This document shows, piece after piece, positions 35,985 to 44,699 of a DNA stretch of 58,341 nt. The notes under the pieces are model-generated. The model was not told the DNA's origin and made no database searches. It saw nothing but the letters and a program-made list of their open reading frames with translations. Source of the DNA: Bacteroidetes bacterium UBA6661 (GTDB taxonomy: Bacteria > Bacteroidota > Bacteroidia > AKYH767-A > OLB10); contig DKKR01000101.1 of NCBI GenBank assembly GCA_002455375.1, positions 54,227-112,567 of the forward strand, read 5' to 3'. Made by a program: the position numbers and the translations under genes. How positions within the stretch are numbered: position 1 is the stretch's first letter; every line of letters starts with the position of its first letter.

Positions 35985-37670
35985 ATGCAGAACAATAAAG
36001 GCCGTAAACGAGGCTACAGCGACAAGCCGCAAGCCGGCAAATACAAGTCTGAAGGGCGCCCTTCAAGAGGAAAGAAATTCGGAAGCAACACTGATAAACC
36101 CAAAGAGGAATTTGTAAAATCAGGCAACAGTTATTCAAAAAATAAATTTTCAGGCAAACGCAGGTTTGATGCAAATGATTCCGGCTTTGAAAGAAAACGG
36201 AAGAATTTTGGAAGTGATGATAACACGGGTTTCGAAAAAAAGAGGTCAAGTCGTTTTGAAGGTAAAAAATCTGTCTCAGAAAATGAAGGCGGAGAAAGAA
36301 GAGAAAGAACCCGATTTAAAAAGGAAGGCGGTTTTGAACGAGAGAAAAGAAGTTTTAAATCATCAGATAACCCACGGCCTTACAGAAAAAGAAACGAAGG
36401 TTTTGAAGGTGATGAGAAGCCCCGTTTTAGAAAAGAAGGTGGTTTTGAACGAGAGAAAAGAAGTTTTAAATCATCAGATAGCCCGCGCCCTTACAGAAAA
36501 AAAGGTGAAGGTTTTGAAGGTGGAGAAAGCCCCCGTTTTAAAAAGGAAGGTGGTTTTGAACGAGAGAAAAGAAGTTTTAAATCATCAGATAGCCCACGAC
36601 CTTATAGAAAAAGAGACGAAGGTTTTGAAGGTGATGAGAAACCAAGATTTAAAAAGCGGAGTGACTTTGGTGGTACAGGGAAATTTGAAAAATCAAAAGG
36701 GTTCAAAAGAAACGTTGATGGTTTTGAGAGCGATGAAAAACCAAGACGATTTAACAAATCTTTCGATGGTGATTCAAGAGAGAAACGTTCTTATGATAGA
36801 AAAGAAAGAAGTTCGGGGAGATTTGACAAACCTTATCGCAAGAAAGATGACAATAGAAAGTATAATAAAAAAAGCAAAGAAGCATCAGGACAATTATCTG
36901 ATGGCCTTGTTCGCTTGAACCGCTATATTGCAAACAGTGGTATTTGCAGCAGAAGAGAAGCAGATGAATTAATTACTGCAGGTCTTGTTTCTGTCAATGG
37001 TGAAATTGTTACCACAATGGGAACCAAGGTTTCGCAGGATGATGTGATTAAGTACAATGGTGAAACCATCAGAAATGAAAAGCCCATGTATTTGTTGCTT
37101 AACAAACCAAAAGATTACATCACCACCATGGATGATCCTCAGGACAGACGTACTGTTATGCATCTTATTGCCGGGGCGTGTAAGGAACGTGTGTACCCTG
37201 TAGGTCGCCTCGATAGAAATACAACCGGTGTTTTGCTTTTTACTAATGATGGTGATTTAGCAAAAAAACTTACTCATCCAAGTTATGAAGTTCAGAAAAT
37301 TTATCATGTTGAGTTAGACAGAAATTTAAAATCTTCCGATAAAGAAAAAATTAAAGAAGGTGTCATGCTCGATGATGGAATGGCTGTGGTTGATGATATA
37401 CAGTACGATGGTGGATTTAATGATAAAAAGCAAATCGGTGTAGAAATACACTCAGGGAAAAACCGTATTGTAAGACGTATATTTGAGTCTATGGATTACA
37501 ATGTAATTAAGTTAGATCGGGTAGTTTTTGCCGGACTTACCAAAAAAGATATTGCACGAGGTAAATGGCGTTTTCTGAGTGAGATGGAAGTGAATGCTTT
37601 GAAAATGGCTACTTCCAGGGTGAAACCAAAAGACAAAGAACCGCGCAAAAGAATTTCGCGAAGTAAATAA
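35985..37670 (+). CDS. RluB/RsuA-type pseudouridine synthase with long repetitive basic N-terminal tail
   Basis: The C-terminal 260 residues are a complete RsuA/RluB-family enzyme that turns uridine into pseudouridine in rRNA. An S4 domain comes first ('VRLNRYIANSGICSRREADELI'), then the catalytic domain with Asp410 in 'VGRLDRNTTGVLLFTNDG' and 'YHVELDR'. The first 300 residues are a disordered tail rich in Arg, Lys, Gly, Ser and Phe with three near-identical 37-residue repeats (KEGGFEREKRSFKSSD...). Long basic tails of this kind are common on Bacteroidota copies and probably help bind rRNA; the repeat count here is specific to this gene. The catalytic part is intact, so the enzyme should be active. 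Confidence 0.9.
   Translation: MQNNKGRKRGYSDKPQAGKYKSEGRPSRGKKFGSNTDKPKEEFVKSGNSYSKNKFSGKRRFDANDSGFERKRKNFGSDDNTGFEKKRSSRFEGKKSVSENEGGERRERTRFKKEGGFEREKRSFKSSDNPRPYRKRNEGFEGDEKPRFRKEGGFEREKRSFKSSDSPRPYRKKGEGFEGGESPRFKKEGGFEREKRSFKSSDSPRPYRKRDEGFEGDEKPRFKKRSDFGGTGKFEKSKGFKRNVDGFESDEKPRRFNKSFDGDSREKRSYDRKERSSGRFDKPYRKKDDNRKYNKKSKEASGQLSDGLVRLNRYIANSGICSRREADELITAGLVSVNGEIVTTMGTKVSQDDVIKYNGETIRNEKPMYLLLNKPKDYITTMDDPQDRRTVMHLIAGACKERVYPVGRLDRNTTGVLLFTNDGDLAKKLTHPSYEVQKIYHVELDRNLKSSDKEKIKEGVMLDDGMAVVDDIQYDGGFNDKKQIGVEIHSGKNRIVRRIFESMDYNVIKLDRVVFAGLTKKDIARGKWRFLSEMEVNALKMATSRVKPKDKEPRKRISRSK
36321..36653 (+). repeat. Three tandem 111-bp repeats in the pseudouridine synthase gene
   Basis: Units at 36321-36431, 36432-36542 and 36543-36653 each encode 37 residues beginning KEGGFEREKRSFKSSD and ending in PRF(R/K). 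They are nearly identical at the DNA level, in particular across the first half of each unit, so they probably expanded recently by unequal recombination or slippage. Because the period is a multiple of three, copy-number changes keep the frame. Confidence 0.88.
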
Positions 37671-37686
37671 CTTTATATAAGTACAC

Positions 37687-38859
37687 TTGAGTCATAGTGC
37701 ATTTCATGGTTTGATAATTGCTTCCGGTATTTGGAGAGCAGTATTAATGACACCGGGCGGTGAACTGCCTTTTAATTTTGAAACAAAAGAAGTTAATGGG
37801 CGCAGTGAGATTTTTATAAATAATGGCGATGAAAATATTGAAGTAAATGAAATCTCTTATGCGAATGATTCTTTAATTATTCAATTACCGGTTTACGATT
37901 CAGAATTCAGAGTTAGCGTTGCAGGTGACAGCATGAAAGGCTATTGGTATAATAATTCAAGAAAGAATTATGCACCAATGCCATTCAAAGCTTTTCTTGG
38001 TGAAAATTATCGTTTTATAAAAAACGCAAAGTCTGAAATAAAACTTCCTGAAAAATGGGAATGGAAATTCAGTCCGGATACCAAAGATTCATCTGAAGCA
38101 GTAGCATTGTTTAAACAAGATGGTACAGATGTGAGAGGAACGCTTTTAACTGAATCGGGCGATTATCGTTTTCTTCATGGAAGCCTCAATAATGACAGTT
38201 TGTTTTTATCTTATTTTGATGGTGCATTTGCATATCTCTTTAAAGCATCTGTAAAAAACAATACAATGAATGGTGTTTTTTATTCAGGACATCACTGGCA
38301 GCAACCCTGGCAAGCAGTGGTTAATGAAAATGCAGAATTACCGGATCCATTTAAGCTCACTTTTCTGAAGAGTGATACTACACCTTTTTCTTTTAGTGCA
38401 TTACGATTGGATAGTACGGTTTTTTCATTTCCCAACAAAGAATTAAAAGGAAGGGTAGTAATTGTCGAAATGATGGGAACCTGGTGTCCGAATTGTATGG
38501 ACGAAACAGCTTTTTTATCTGATTATTATGCCAAAATCAAAAACCAAGACTTAACCATTATCGGCTTGGCATTTGAAAAAACATCAGATTTCAGGAAGTC
38601 TGTAAGTAATGTTAAAAGGGTTAAAGACAGATATCATGTTCAGTACGAAACATTGATTGCCGGTAACAGAGAAGGGGCAGCATCCAAAATGAGTATGCTC
38701 AGTAAAATCAATGGCTATCCTACTACCATTTTTATTGATCGAAAGGGTAAAGTCAGAAAGATCTATACAGGCTTTAATGGTCCGGCCACAGGGGCATTTC
38801 ATGAAAGGACTAAGGATGACTTTATACGCATCATCAATACCTTACTTTCCGAAAAATAG
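37687..38859 (+). CDS. TlpA-like thioredoxin-family protein, apparent loss of signal peptide
   Basis: The C-terminal half of this 390-residue frame is a TlpA/ResA-like thioredoxin domain with the redox motif 'TWCPNC' (Cys267, Cys270), 'LTIIGLAFE', the cis-Pro region 'NGYPTTIFID' and 'GKVRKIYTGFNGP'. These proteins reduce or oxidise disulfides in the periplasm. The N-terminal half ('GIWRAVLMTPGGELPFNF...') is the beta-rich domain that often precedes TlpA in this phylum. No signal peptide is present: the frame opens at 37681 after a stop, only 10 bp past the pseudouridine synthase, and begins at TTG 37687 with 'SHSAFHGLIIASGIWR'. Either the start is nonfunctional, or the N-terminus was lost. 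Confidence 0.65.
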   Translation: MSHSAFHGLIIASGIWRAVLMTPGGELPFNFETKEVNGRSEIFINNGDENIEVNEISYANDSLIIQLPVYDSEFRVSVAGDSMKGYWYNNSRKNYAPMPFKAFLGENYRFIKNAKSEIKLPEKWEWKFSPDTKDSSEAVALFKQDGTDVRGTLLTESGDYRFLHGSLNNDSLFLSYFDGAFAYLFKASVKNNTMNGVFYSGHHWQQPWQAVVNENAELPDPFKLTFLKSDTTPFSFSALRLDSTVFSFPNKELKGRVVIVEMMGTWCPNCMDETAFLSDYYAKIKNQDLTIIGLAFEKTSDFRKSVSNVKRVKDRYHVQYETLIAGNREGAASKMSMLSKINGYPTTIFIDRKGKVRKIYTGFNGPATGAFHERTKDDFIRIINTLLSEK

Positions 38860-38990
38860 CCGTTCACCTATATTTTTCTGTTTTTTGACTACAGATTTTT
38901 TCTGTTAATCAAAAAAAACCCTTATTCATTTCAGAAAAATGGTTAATTTGGGCTACTTTTTTATCACCATAATATTTAAATCAAACTAAT

Positions 38991-41900
38991 ATGAAACGTA
39001 TTTACCTAATACTGGTAGTACTACTGTTTGCCAGTCAAGCCATCTATGCACAGTGTACACTAACCAATGCAACAACATGCTCATGCTTAGGCGGTGGCAC
39101 AAATTGCGATTTATTGCCAGACATTACTGCATCAAAAAAACCATTGACCATACTTGGCTCCAATGGTGTTATAGAGTATTCGCAGTCAGGCAACGGGGCT
39201 AACAATGGACGCCTGAGAATTACAGTATCTACACCAAACATAGGACATGGCCCAATGGAAACACGCTCGTCAAATATTTTTGTTTGCGGCACCGATACTT
39301 TTGTTGGTACTGCACCATCAATTTGTCCTGATAATATTACCTATCCTAAAATTATTATCAACCAAAGAATTTATCATAAGAATGGCAACTCAATGTCATA
39401 TTATGATCGTCCTGCAGGAACTATGACTTATCACCCAACACATGGTCATCAGCACGTTGATAATTGGGGCGTATATACACTGAGAACACCAACGGCAGAT
39501 CCTAATCCTGTAAATTGGCCTATAGTAGGTAATGGTGCAAAACTTGCTTTTTGTTTGCTTGATATAGGTGCTTGTGCATCATCAAACGGAAGTGGATTGT
39601 GTATTGCAGACAATGGAGATACACTTGATACACCTGCAGAGTTTTATGGTAACTATGGTTTAGGTGGTGGAAGTTATGGTTGTTCGGCTACTTTACAAGG
39701 TATTTCTGCAGGTTATTTTGATACTTACAATCAAAGTCTTGATGGAATGTGGATTAACATCCCTCCCGGTACTTGCAATGGTACTTATTACATCGTATGC
39801 CAACAAGATCCGGACAATTATTTTCTTGAAGAGAATGATAACAACAACGTAATGGCAGTGCCATTTACACTGACAAAACAAGGTGGTGTAGTTCCAACCA
39901 TTACTCCAAGTGGACCAACAACATTTTGTGCTGGTGGCAGCGTGACTTTGACGTGCAGCAGTGCAAGCGATTATTTATGGAGCAATGGTGCTACCACACA
40001 AAGTATCACAGTGTCACAAGGTGGAACATATACCTGTACGGTAAATAATACATCAACTTGTGCTACAGCATCTACTCCTATTACAGTAACGGTTAATAGT
40101 TTTCCTGTAACTGCATCTGCCAATTCTGCTAATGTTTGTGCCGGAGATCCTGTACAACTGAATGGCTCAGCAACAAGTTCAGGAACGGTGACTGTTGTTC
40201 AAACTTTTTCTAACAATACAGCTTACCCGATTCCAGATAATAATTCAACAGGCGTTCAATCACCCATAACTGTGAGCGGTATCAATCCAACAGCATTAAG
40301 TTCGGGTGTAGTAGTATCTGTAAATGCAAATATTACACATACTTATGATGGTGACATCGAATTGCGTTTGGTTGCTCCATCAGGACAATATGCAGTACTG
40401 AGTAATCGTAGAGGTGGTAGTGGTGATAATTATACCAATACAACTTTTGCAATGAACGGACCAATGGCTATAACCAGCGGTAGTCCGCCCTATAATGGAA
40501 CATTTATTCCTGAAGGAAACTTCAACAGCCTGACAGGTAATGTTAATGGTGTTTGGAAACTGCATGTAATTGACCGTGCATCGGTTGACGTAGGAACAAT
40601 TCAAAATTGGACATTGAAAATCAATTCACAGGTTCCTACATCAATATCTTATAGCTGGACATCTAATCCTTCAGGATTTAACTCAACAAATCAGAATCCG
40701 ATAGCTAATCCAGCACAAACAACAACATATACAGTTTCTGCAGTTGAAAGTACTACGGGTTGTGCCGGCACAGGTTCAGTGACAGTGAATGTTGCAAATC
40801 CTAATGTTAGTGTTTCAGGAAGCAGTACAATCTGTGCAGGAAATTCAACAACACTTTCTGCCAGTGGAGCTTCAACCTATTCATGGAGTCCTGCAACAGG
40901 ATTAAGTGCTACTACCGGTTCAAGTGTTACAGCATCACCGACACAAACTACTACTTATTCTGTTATCGGTATGTTGAATGGATGTTCAGATACCACACAG
41001 ATTACAGTAACGGTTAATCCTGTACCAACAAATGTAAGTGCACTTGCAAGTCCAGGCTCATTGTGTGTTGGTGATATTTTGCTTTTAAATGGTTTTGGTA
41101 CTGATGTTACTTCTTGGTCATGGACAGGTCCTGATGGCTTCAGTTCTACTCAATCGGCTCCATCAATAATTAATATTCAACCAGTACAGGCCGGGAATTA
41201 TACAGTTACCGGTTCTAATGCCTGCGGCAGTGCCTCAGCACAGGTTATTGTGGATGTTAAACCTACACCTTACGCTTTAGTTAATATAACATACCCTAAT
41301 GGACATTGTGCAGGTAGCTATGCCCTGGTTTGTGCCTCAGATACATCAAACGGAGCTTATGCACCATATACCTATCATTGGGATGACAATCAAACAACAT
41401 CATGTATCAATCAACTGATACTTGCAAATCCGTTGCCATTACATGGTCCGAGTGTAACTATTGTTAATAGTTTTGGGTGTGCATCAACGAATGCAACATT
41501 GTGGAGTTTGCCTTTTGGCCCGGTGGCCGATTCAATACAGAATCCACAAACAATATGTCAGGGAGGCTCTTATGCTATAAACGGAAATATTTATACTGCT
41601 GCTGGAACATACTATGATAACTTTATCAATATATCGGGTTGTGATAGTGTAGTAATTACACAGCTTACAGTTACTCCTTCGCTTAGTATTAATGTTAGTG
41701 GTAACAATACCCTCTGCGAAGGCCAGTCAACAACATTGACTGCAACAGGAGCATCAACTTATTCATGGAGCCCTTCAACAGGTTTAAATACCACTACTGG
41801 TGCAACAGTGAGTGCCTCACCTACAGCAACAACTACTTATGTTGTTACAGGAACAGCAAACGGATGCTCTAACAGTACAACATTTGTATTAAATGTAAAT

Positions 41901-43418
41901 CCAAATCCTGTTATTCAAACAAGTGGCGATGTAGATGTTTGCAGCGGACAGTTTGTAACGTTATCAGCGAGTGGTGCAAGCAATTACTCATGGTCTCCAT
42001 CAACAGCATTAAATACAACAACTGGTACAACGGTTGTTGCTAATCCAACTTCAACGATTACTTACACAGTTATAGGAACCGATAATGGATGTTCTGCTTC
42101 TTCTTCAATTACTGTAAATGTTATTGCACAACCAGTCGTAAATGTTTCTGCCAGCACAACTTCTATCTGTAATGGTCAATCAGCTACATTAACAGCTTCA
42201 GGTGCAGACACCTATACTTGGAGCCCATCAACAGGATTAAATACTACAACAGGAGCAATCGTAATAGCAACACCTGCTACAACAACCACATATATAGTAA
42301 CAGGTTTTGTTGCCGGTGGATGTTTTAGTACAAACACAATAACTATCAATGCTAATACAGGAGGCGCAGCACCTGCTATGCCTGGATTGATAGCAGGTAA
42401 TAAAAAACCTTGTCCAACAGTTAACGAAAACTATTCTGTAGCTCTTGTTGCCAATGCCATTGGATATACATGGACAGTTCCTGCAGGCGTAACTATTGTT
42501 TCAGGACAAGGAACCAACAATATTCAGGTGAGTTTTGGATCAAACTTTTCAAGCGGTAGCGTTTCAGTAGTTGCTAATGGCGCCTGTGGTGTCAGTTCCA
42601 AGAGATCTCTAACCATTACTAAGAATATTCCAGCTACACCATCAACTATTAGTGGTCCTGTAACCGGACTTTGTAATGCAGCAGGAAACTTTACAGCCGC
42701 TACAGTGAGTGGAGCAACTACTTACACATGGTCGGTACCTACAGGGGTTAGCGTTGTGAGTGGACAAGGTACTAAGATTGCCTCTATTAATGTGAGCAGT
42801 AGTTTCAGCAGTGGTAATGTTTGTGTTACTGCAGACAATTCTTGCATGAGCAGTAAACCACGTTGTGTTGCGATTAAGAAGACTCCTTCTGTTCCAACAA
42901 CTTTAACAGGACCAACAACAGTTTGTGCAGGACAACAAAATGTGACTTATAGTACAAATACTGTATTTGGTGCAAACAACTATCAATGGATTGTTCCATC
43001 AGGATCAATAATTACCTCTGGTCAAGGAACCACAAGCATCACAGTTAACTTTGGAACTAACCCTGGCAGTGTTGGTGTTAATGCGTACAATGATTGCGGT
43101 CATGCCGGCAGAAAAGCAGTGCATGTTGCATTTAATTGCCGCTTGGGTGAGATGAGTAGTATTGCTTCTGATATTGAAGTATCACCCAATCCAACTTCAA
43201 CAGGAATAGTGAACCTGAAAGTTAATTCAGAAGTTAATGGTATAGCTTTAATTAAAATGACTGATATTTTAGGTAAGTCTGTTTTAATAAAGAACATTGC
43301 AAATAGTATTGGTACAAACAATCATAAATTAGACTTATCAAAATTCAATAAGGGTATTTATTTGTTAACTGTTGATACCGGTAGTAAAAAACAAACATTA
43401 AAAGTGGTAATACAATAA
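38991..43418 (+). CDS. T9SS cargo with N-terminal lysyl-oxidase-like domain, P/Homo B domain and Ig-like repeats
   Basis: This 1475-residue secreted protein has a signal peptide (1-20). Residues about 40-295 align with the lysyl oxidase catalytic domain: 'HPTHGHQH' (148-155) supplies the HxHxH copper ligands, Lys184 in 'GAKLAFCLLD' and Tyr246 in 'DTYNQSLDGMW' match the two residues that form the LTQ cofactor, followed by 'PPGT...YIV' and 'FLEENDNNN'. A P/Homo B domain (about 399-546) is inserted in an Ig-like module. After it come four Ig-like repeats ('WSPSTGLNTTTG') and three PKD-like repeats ('W.VP.G...SGQGT'). The C-terminus (about 1395-1475) is a type A T9SS sorting domain ('VSPNPTSTGIVNL...KGIYLLTVDTGSKKQTLKVVIQ'). 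It probably oxidises lysines of extracellular proteins to allysine; this activity is inferred. Confidence 0.85.
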   Translation: MKRIYLILVVLLFASQAIYAQCTLTNATTCSCLGGGTNCDLLPDITASKKPLTILGSNGVIEYSQSGNGANNGRLRITVSTPNIGHGPMETRSSNIFVCGTDTFVGTAPSICPDNITYPKIIINQRIYHKNGNSMSYYDRPAGTMTYHPTHGHQHVDNWGVYTLRTPTADPNPVNWPIVGNGAKLAFCLLDIGACASSNGSGLCIADNGDTLDTPAEFYGNYGLGGGSYGCSATLQGISAGYFDTYNQSLDGMWINIPPGTCNGTYYIVCQQDPDNYFLEENDNNNVMAVPFTLTKQGGVVPTITPSGPTTFCAGGSVTLTCSSASDYLWSNGATTQSITVSQGGTYTCTVNNTSTCATASTPITVTVNSFPVTASANSANVCAGDPVQLNGSATSSGTVTVVQTFSNNTAYPIPDNNSTGVQSPITVSGINPTALSSGVVVSVNANITHTYDGDIELRLVAPSGQYAVLSNRRGGSGDNYTNTTFAMNGPMAITSGSPPYNGTFIPEGNFNSLTGNVNGVWKLHVIDRASVDVGTIQNWTLKINSQVPTSISYSWTSNPSGFNSTNQNPIANPAQTTTYTVSAVESTTGCAGTGSVTVNVANPNVSVSGSSTICAGNSTTLSASGASTYSWSPATGLSATTGSSVTASPTQTTTYSVIGMLNGCSDTTQITVTVNPVPTNVSALASPGSLCVGDILLLNGFGTDVTSWSWTGPDGFSSTQSAPSIINIQPVQAGNYTVTGSNACGSASAQVIVDVKPTPYALVNITYPNGHCAGSYALVCASDTSNGAYAPYTYHWDDNQTTSCINQLILANPLPLHGPSVTIVNSFGCASTNATLWSLPFGPVADSIQNPQTICQGGSYAINGNIYTAAGTYYDNFINISGCDSVVITQLTVTPSLSINVSGNNTLCEGQSTTLTATGASTYSWSPSTGLNTTTGATVSASPTATTTYVVTGTANGCSNSTTFVLNVNPNPVIQTSGDVDVCSGQFVTLSASGASNYSWSPSTALNTTTGTTVVANPTSTITYTVIGTDNGCSASSSITVNVIAQPVVNVSASTTSICNGQSATLTASGADTYTWSPSTGLNTTTGAIVIATPATTTTYIVTGFVAGGCFSTNTITINANTGGAAPAMPGLIAGNKKPCPTVNENYSVALVANAIGYTWTVPAGVTIVSGQGTNNIQVSFGSNFSSGSVSVVANGACGVSSKRSLTITKNIPATPSTISGPVTGLCNAAGNFTAATVSGATTYTWSVPTGVSVVSGQGTKIASINVSSSFSSGNVCVTADNSCMSSKPRCVAIKKTPSVPTTLTGPTTVCAGQQNVTYSTNTVFGANNYQWIVPSGSIITSGQGTTSITVNFGTNPGSVGVNAYNDCGHAGRKAVHVAFNCRLGEMSSIASDIEVSPNPTSTGIVNLKVNSEVNGIALIKMTDILGKSVLIKNIANSIGTNNHKLDLSKFNKGIYLLTVDTGSKKQTLKVVIQ

Positions 43419-43440
43419 TTTTATCTAAAACCGAAATAAA

Positions 43441-43463
43441 GCCCTCCTGCGGGAGGGTTTTTA
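43441..43463 (+). terminator. Rho-independent terminator after the lysyl-oxidase gene
   Basis: A 6-bp GC stem (CCCTCC 43442-43447, GGAGGG 43452-43457) with a TGCG loop is followed by TTTTT. It ends only 11 bp before the ATG of the next gene (43474), so little room remains for a separate promoter. Confidence 0.85.
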
Positions 43464-43473
43464 TTTTTAAAGA

Positions 43474-44697
43474 ATGAGAAGATTAATATTTTGTTTTTTG
43501 ATTTTATTTTCTGTGCAAGGGTATGCGCAACAGGTGTTCACTAACTATTCAACAGCAAATTCACCATTGCCTGAAAATTCGGTAAGATGTATTGAAGTTG
43601 ATCATATAGGTAGAAAGTGGATTGGAACCGATTATGGTCTTGCTGTTTTTGATGATGTAAACTGGAATGTTTATTTGCCTTTCACTTCTGGATTGCCAGC
43701 AATGAGTGTGCGTGCTATTGCATTCGATTCACTGAACAATGCTTGGATAGGTACGCTTGGTGGAGGAGTGGCAAAGTTCGATGGGACAAACTGGGTTGTC
43801 TATGATGACACCAACAGTCCAATCACTGAAAATTCAATCAGAGCACTTGCATTTGATTCAGCAGGTGCATTGTGGATTGGAAATCAGGACGGACTTGTAA
43901 AGTTTGACGGAACCAACTGGATAGTTTATTCTGCTGCAAGCAGTATCATTCAAAATACTATTGCATCTATTCATACCTCAAAAAACAGAAAAGTCTATGC
44001 AGGAAGTGTAAATGGCGGATTATTTATACTGCACCAAGACACTATTAAATCAAACCTGAATATTGCAAACGGTTCCGGAATTCCTGATAATACCATATTG
44101 GCATTTGATGAGGATTCAATAGGTAATATCTGGATGGCAACCCCTGCAAATGGAATAGTAGTTTACAGGAACATTGGCGGTTGGTTTTGGTACTATATGG
44201 GCAGTTCATTCATTCAGTCAAATAGTCTTTCAGATATTCAAATCAGCAACGATCATCAGTCTGTTTGGGTAGCTACTGCAGATAGTGGTATTATAAGAAA
44301 AACAGGAACTGTTTATACTTGCTTCAACACGGTCAATACTTCAATGCCCGATAATAATATTCAATGCCTGACAATAGATTCCATGAATAATATATGGATA
44401 GGTACAGCAACACAAGGCGTTGTCAAGTTTCAGGATTTTACGGGAATACGTAATTTTTCTTCTACAAGTGATTTTGAGACATACCCTAATCCTGTTACAG
44501 ACAGAATTAATTTCAAGGTTGAAAATTTACCATTTACAGTTGAAGTAATGGATGCAAGAGGAGCTTTAGTTTTTTCAGAGACTATCAATACAAACGTGGG
44601 CTCTATTGATGTTAGCAGATTTAAAAATGGTATTTATTCTTTGAAAGCTGTTTCAAAAGATAACGTTGCTGTTATCAAACGTTTTTGTAAGCAATAA
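43474..44697 (+). CDS. T9SS cargo protein with two-component-regulator-type beta-propeller
   Basis: This 407-residue protein has a signal peptide (about 1-18, 'VQGYAQ'). It then has propeller blades of the kind found in the sensor part of hybrid two-component systems: the unit 'W.GT..GG..KFDG.NW..Y' recurs several times ('ENSVRCIEVDHIGRKWIGTDYGLAVFD', 'SPITENSIRALAFDSAGALWIG'). There is no kinase part; instead it ends in a type A sorting domain ('YPNPVTDRINFKVENLPF...GIYSLKAVSKDN'), so it is a secreted or surface ligand-binding protein. It is convergent with the large kinase gene; their stop codons are 2 bp apart. Confidence 0.82.
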   Translation: MRRLIFCFLILFSVQGYAQQVFTNYSTANSPLPENSVRCIEVDHIGRKWIGTDYGLAVFDDVNWNVYLPFTSGLPAMSVRAIAFDSLNNAWIGTLGGGVAKFDGTNWVVYDDTNSPITENSIRALAFDSAGALWIGNQDGLVKFDGTNWIVYSAASSIIQNTIASIHTSKNRKVYAGSVNGGLFILHQDTIKSNLNIANGSGIPDNTILAFDEDSIGNIWMATPANGIVVYRNIGGWFWYYMGSSFIQSNSLSDIQISNDHQSVWVATADSGIIRKTGTVYTCFNTVNTSMPDNNIQCLTIDSMNNIWIGTATQGVVKFQDFTGIRNFSSTSDFETYPNPVTDRINFKVENLPFTVEVMDARGALVFSETINTNVGSIDVSRFKNGIYSLKAVSKDNVAVIKRFCKQ

Positions 44698-44699
44698 TT

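Noticed and set aside
36166..36918. A 250-residue plus-strand ORF overlapping the pseudouridine synthase tail
   Set aside because: It lies in another frame of the Lys/Arg-rich repeat region and consists of low-complexity repeats; the overlapping frame has a full enzyme with the right domains.
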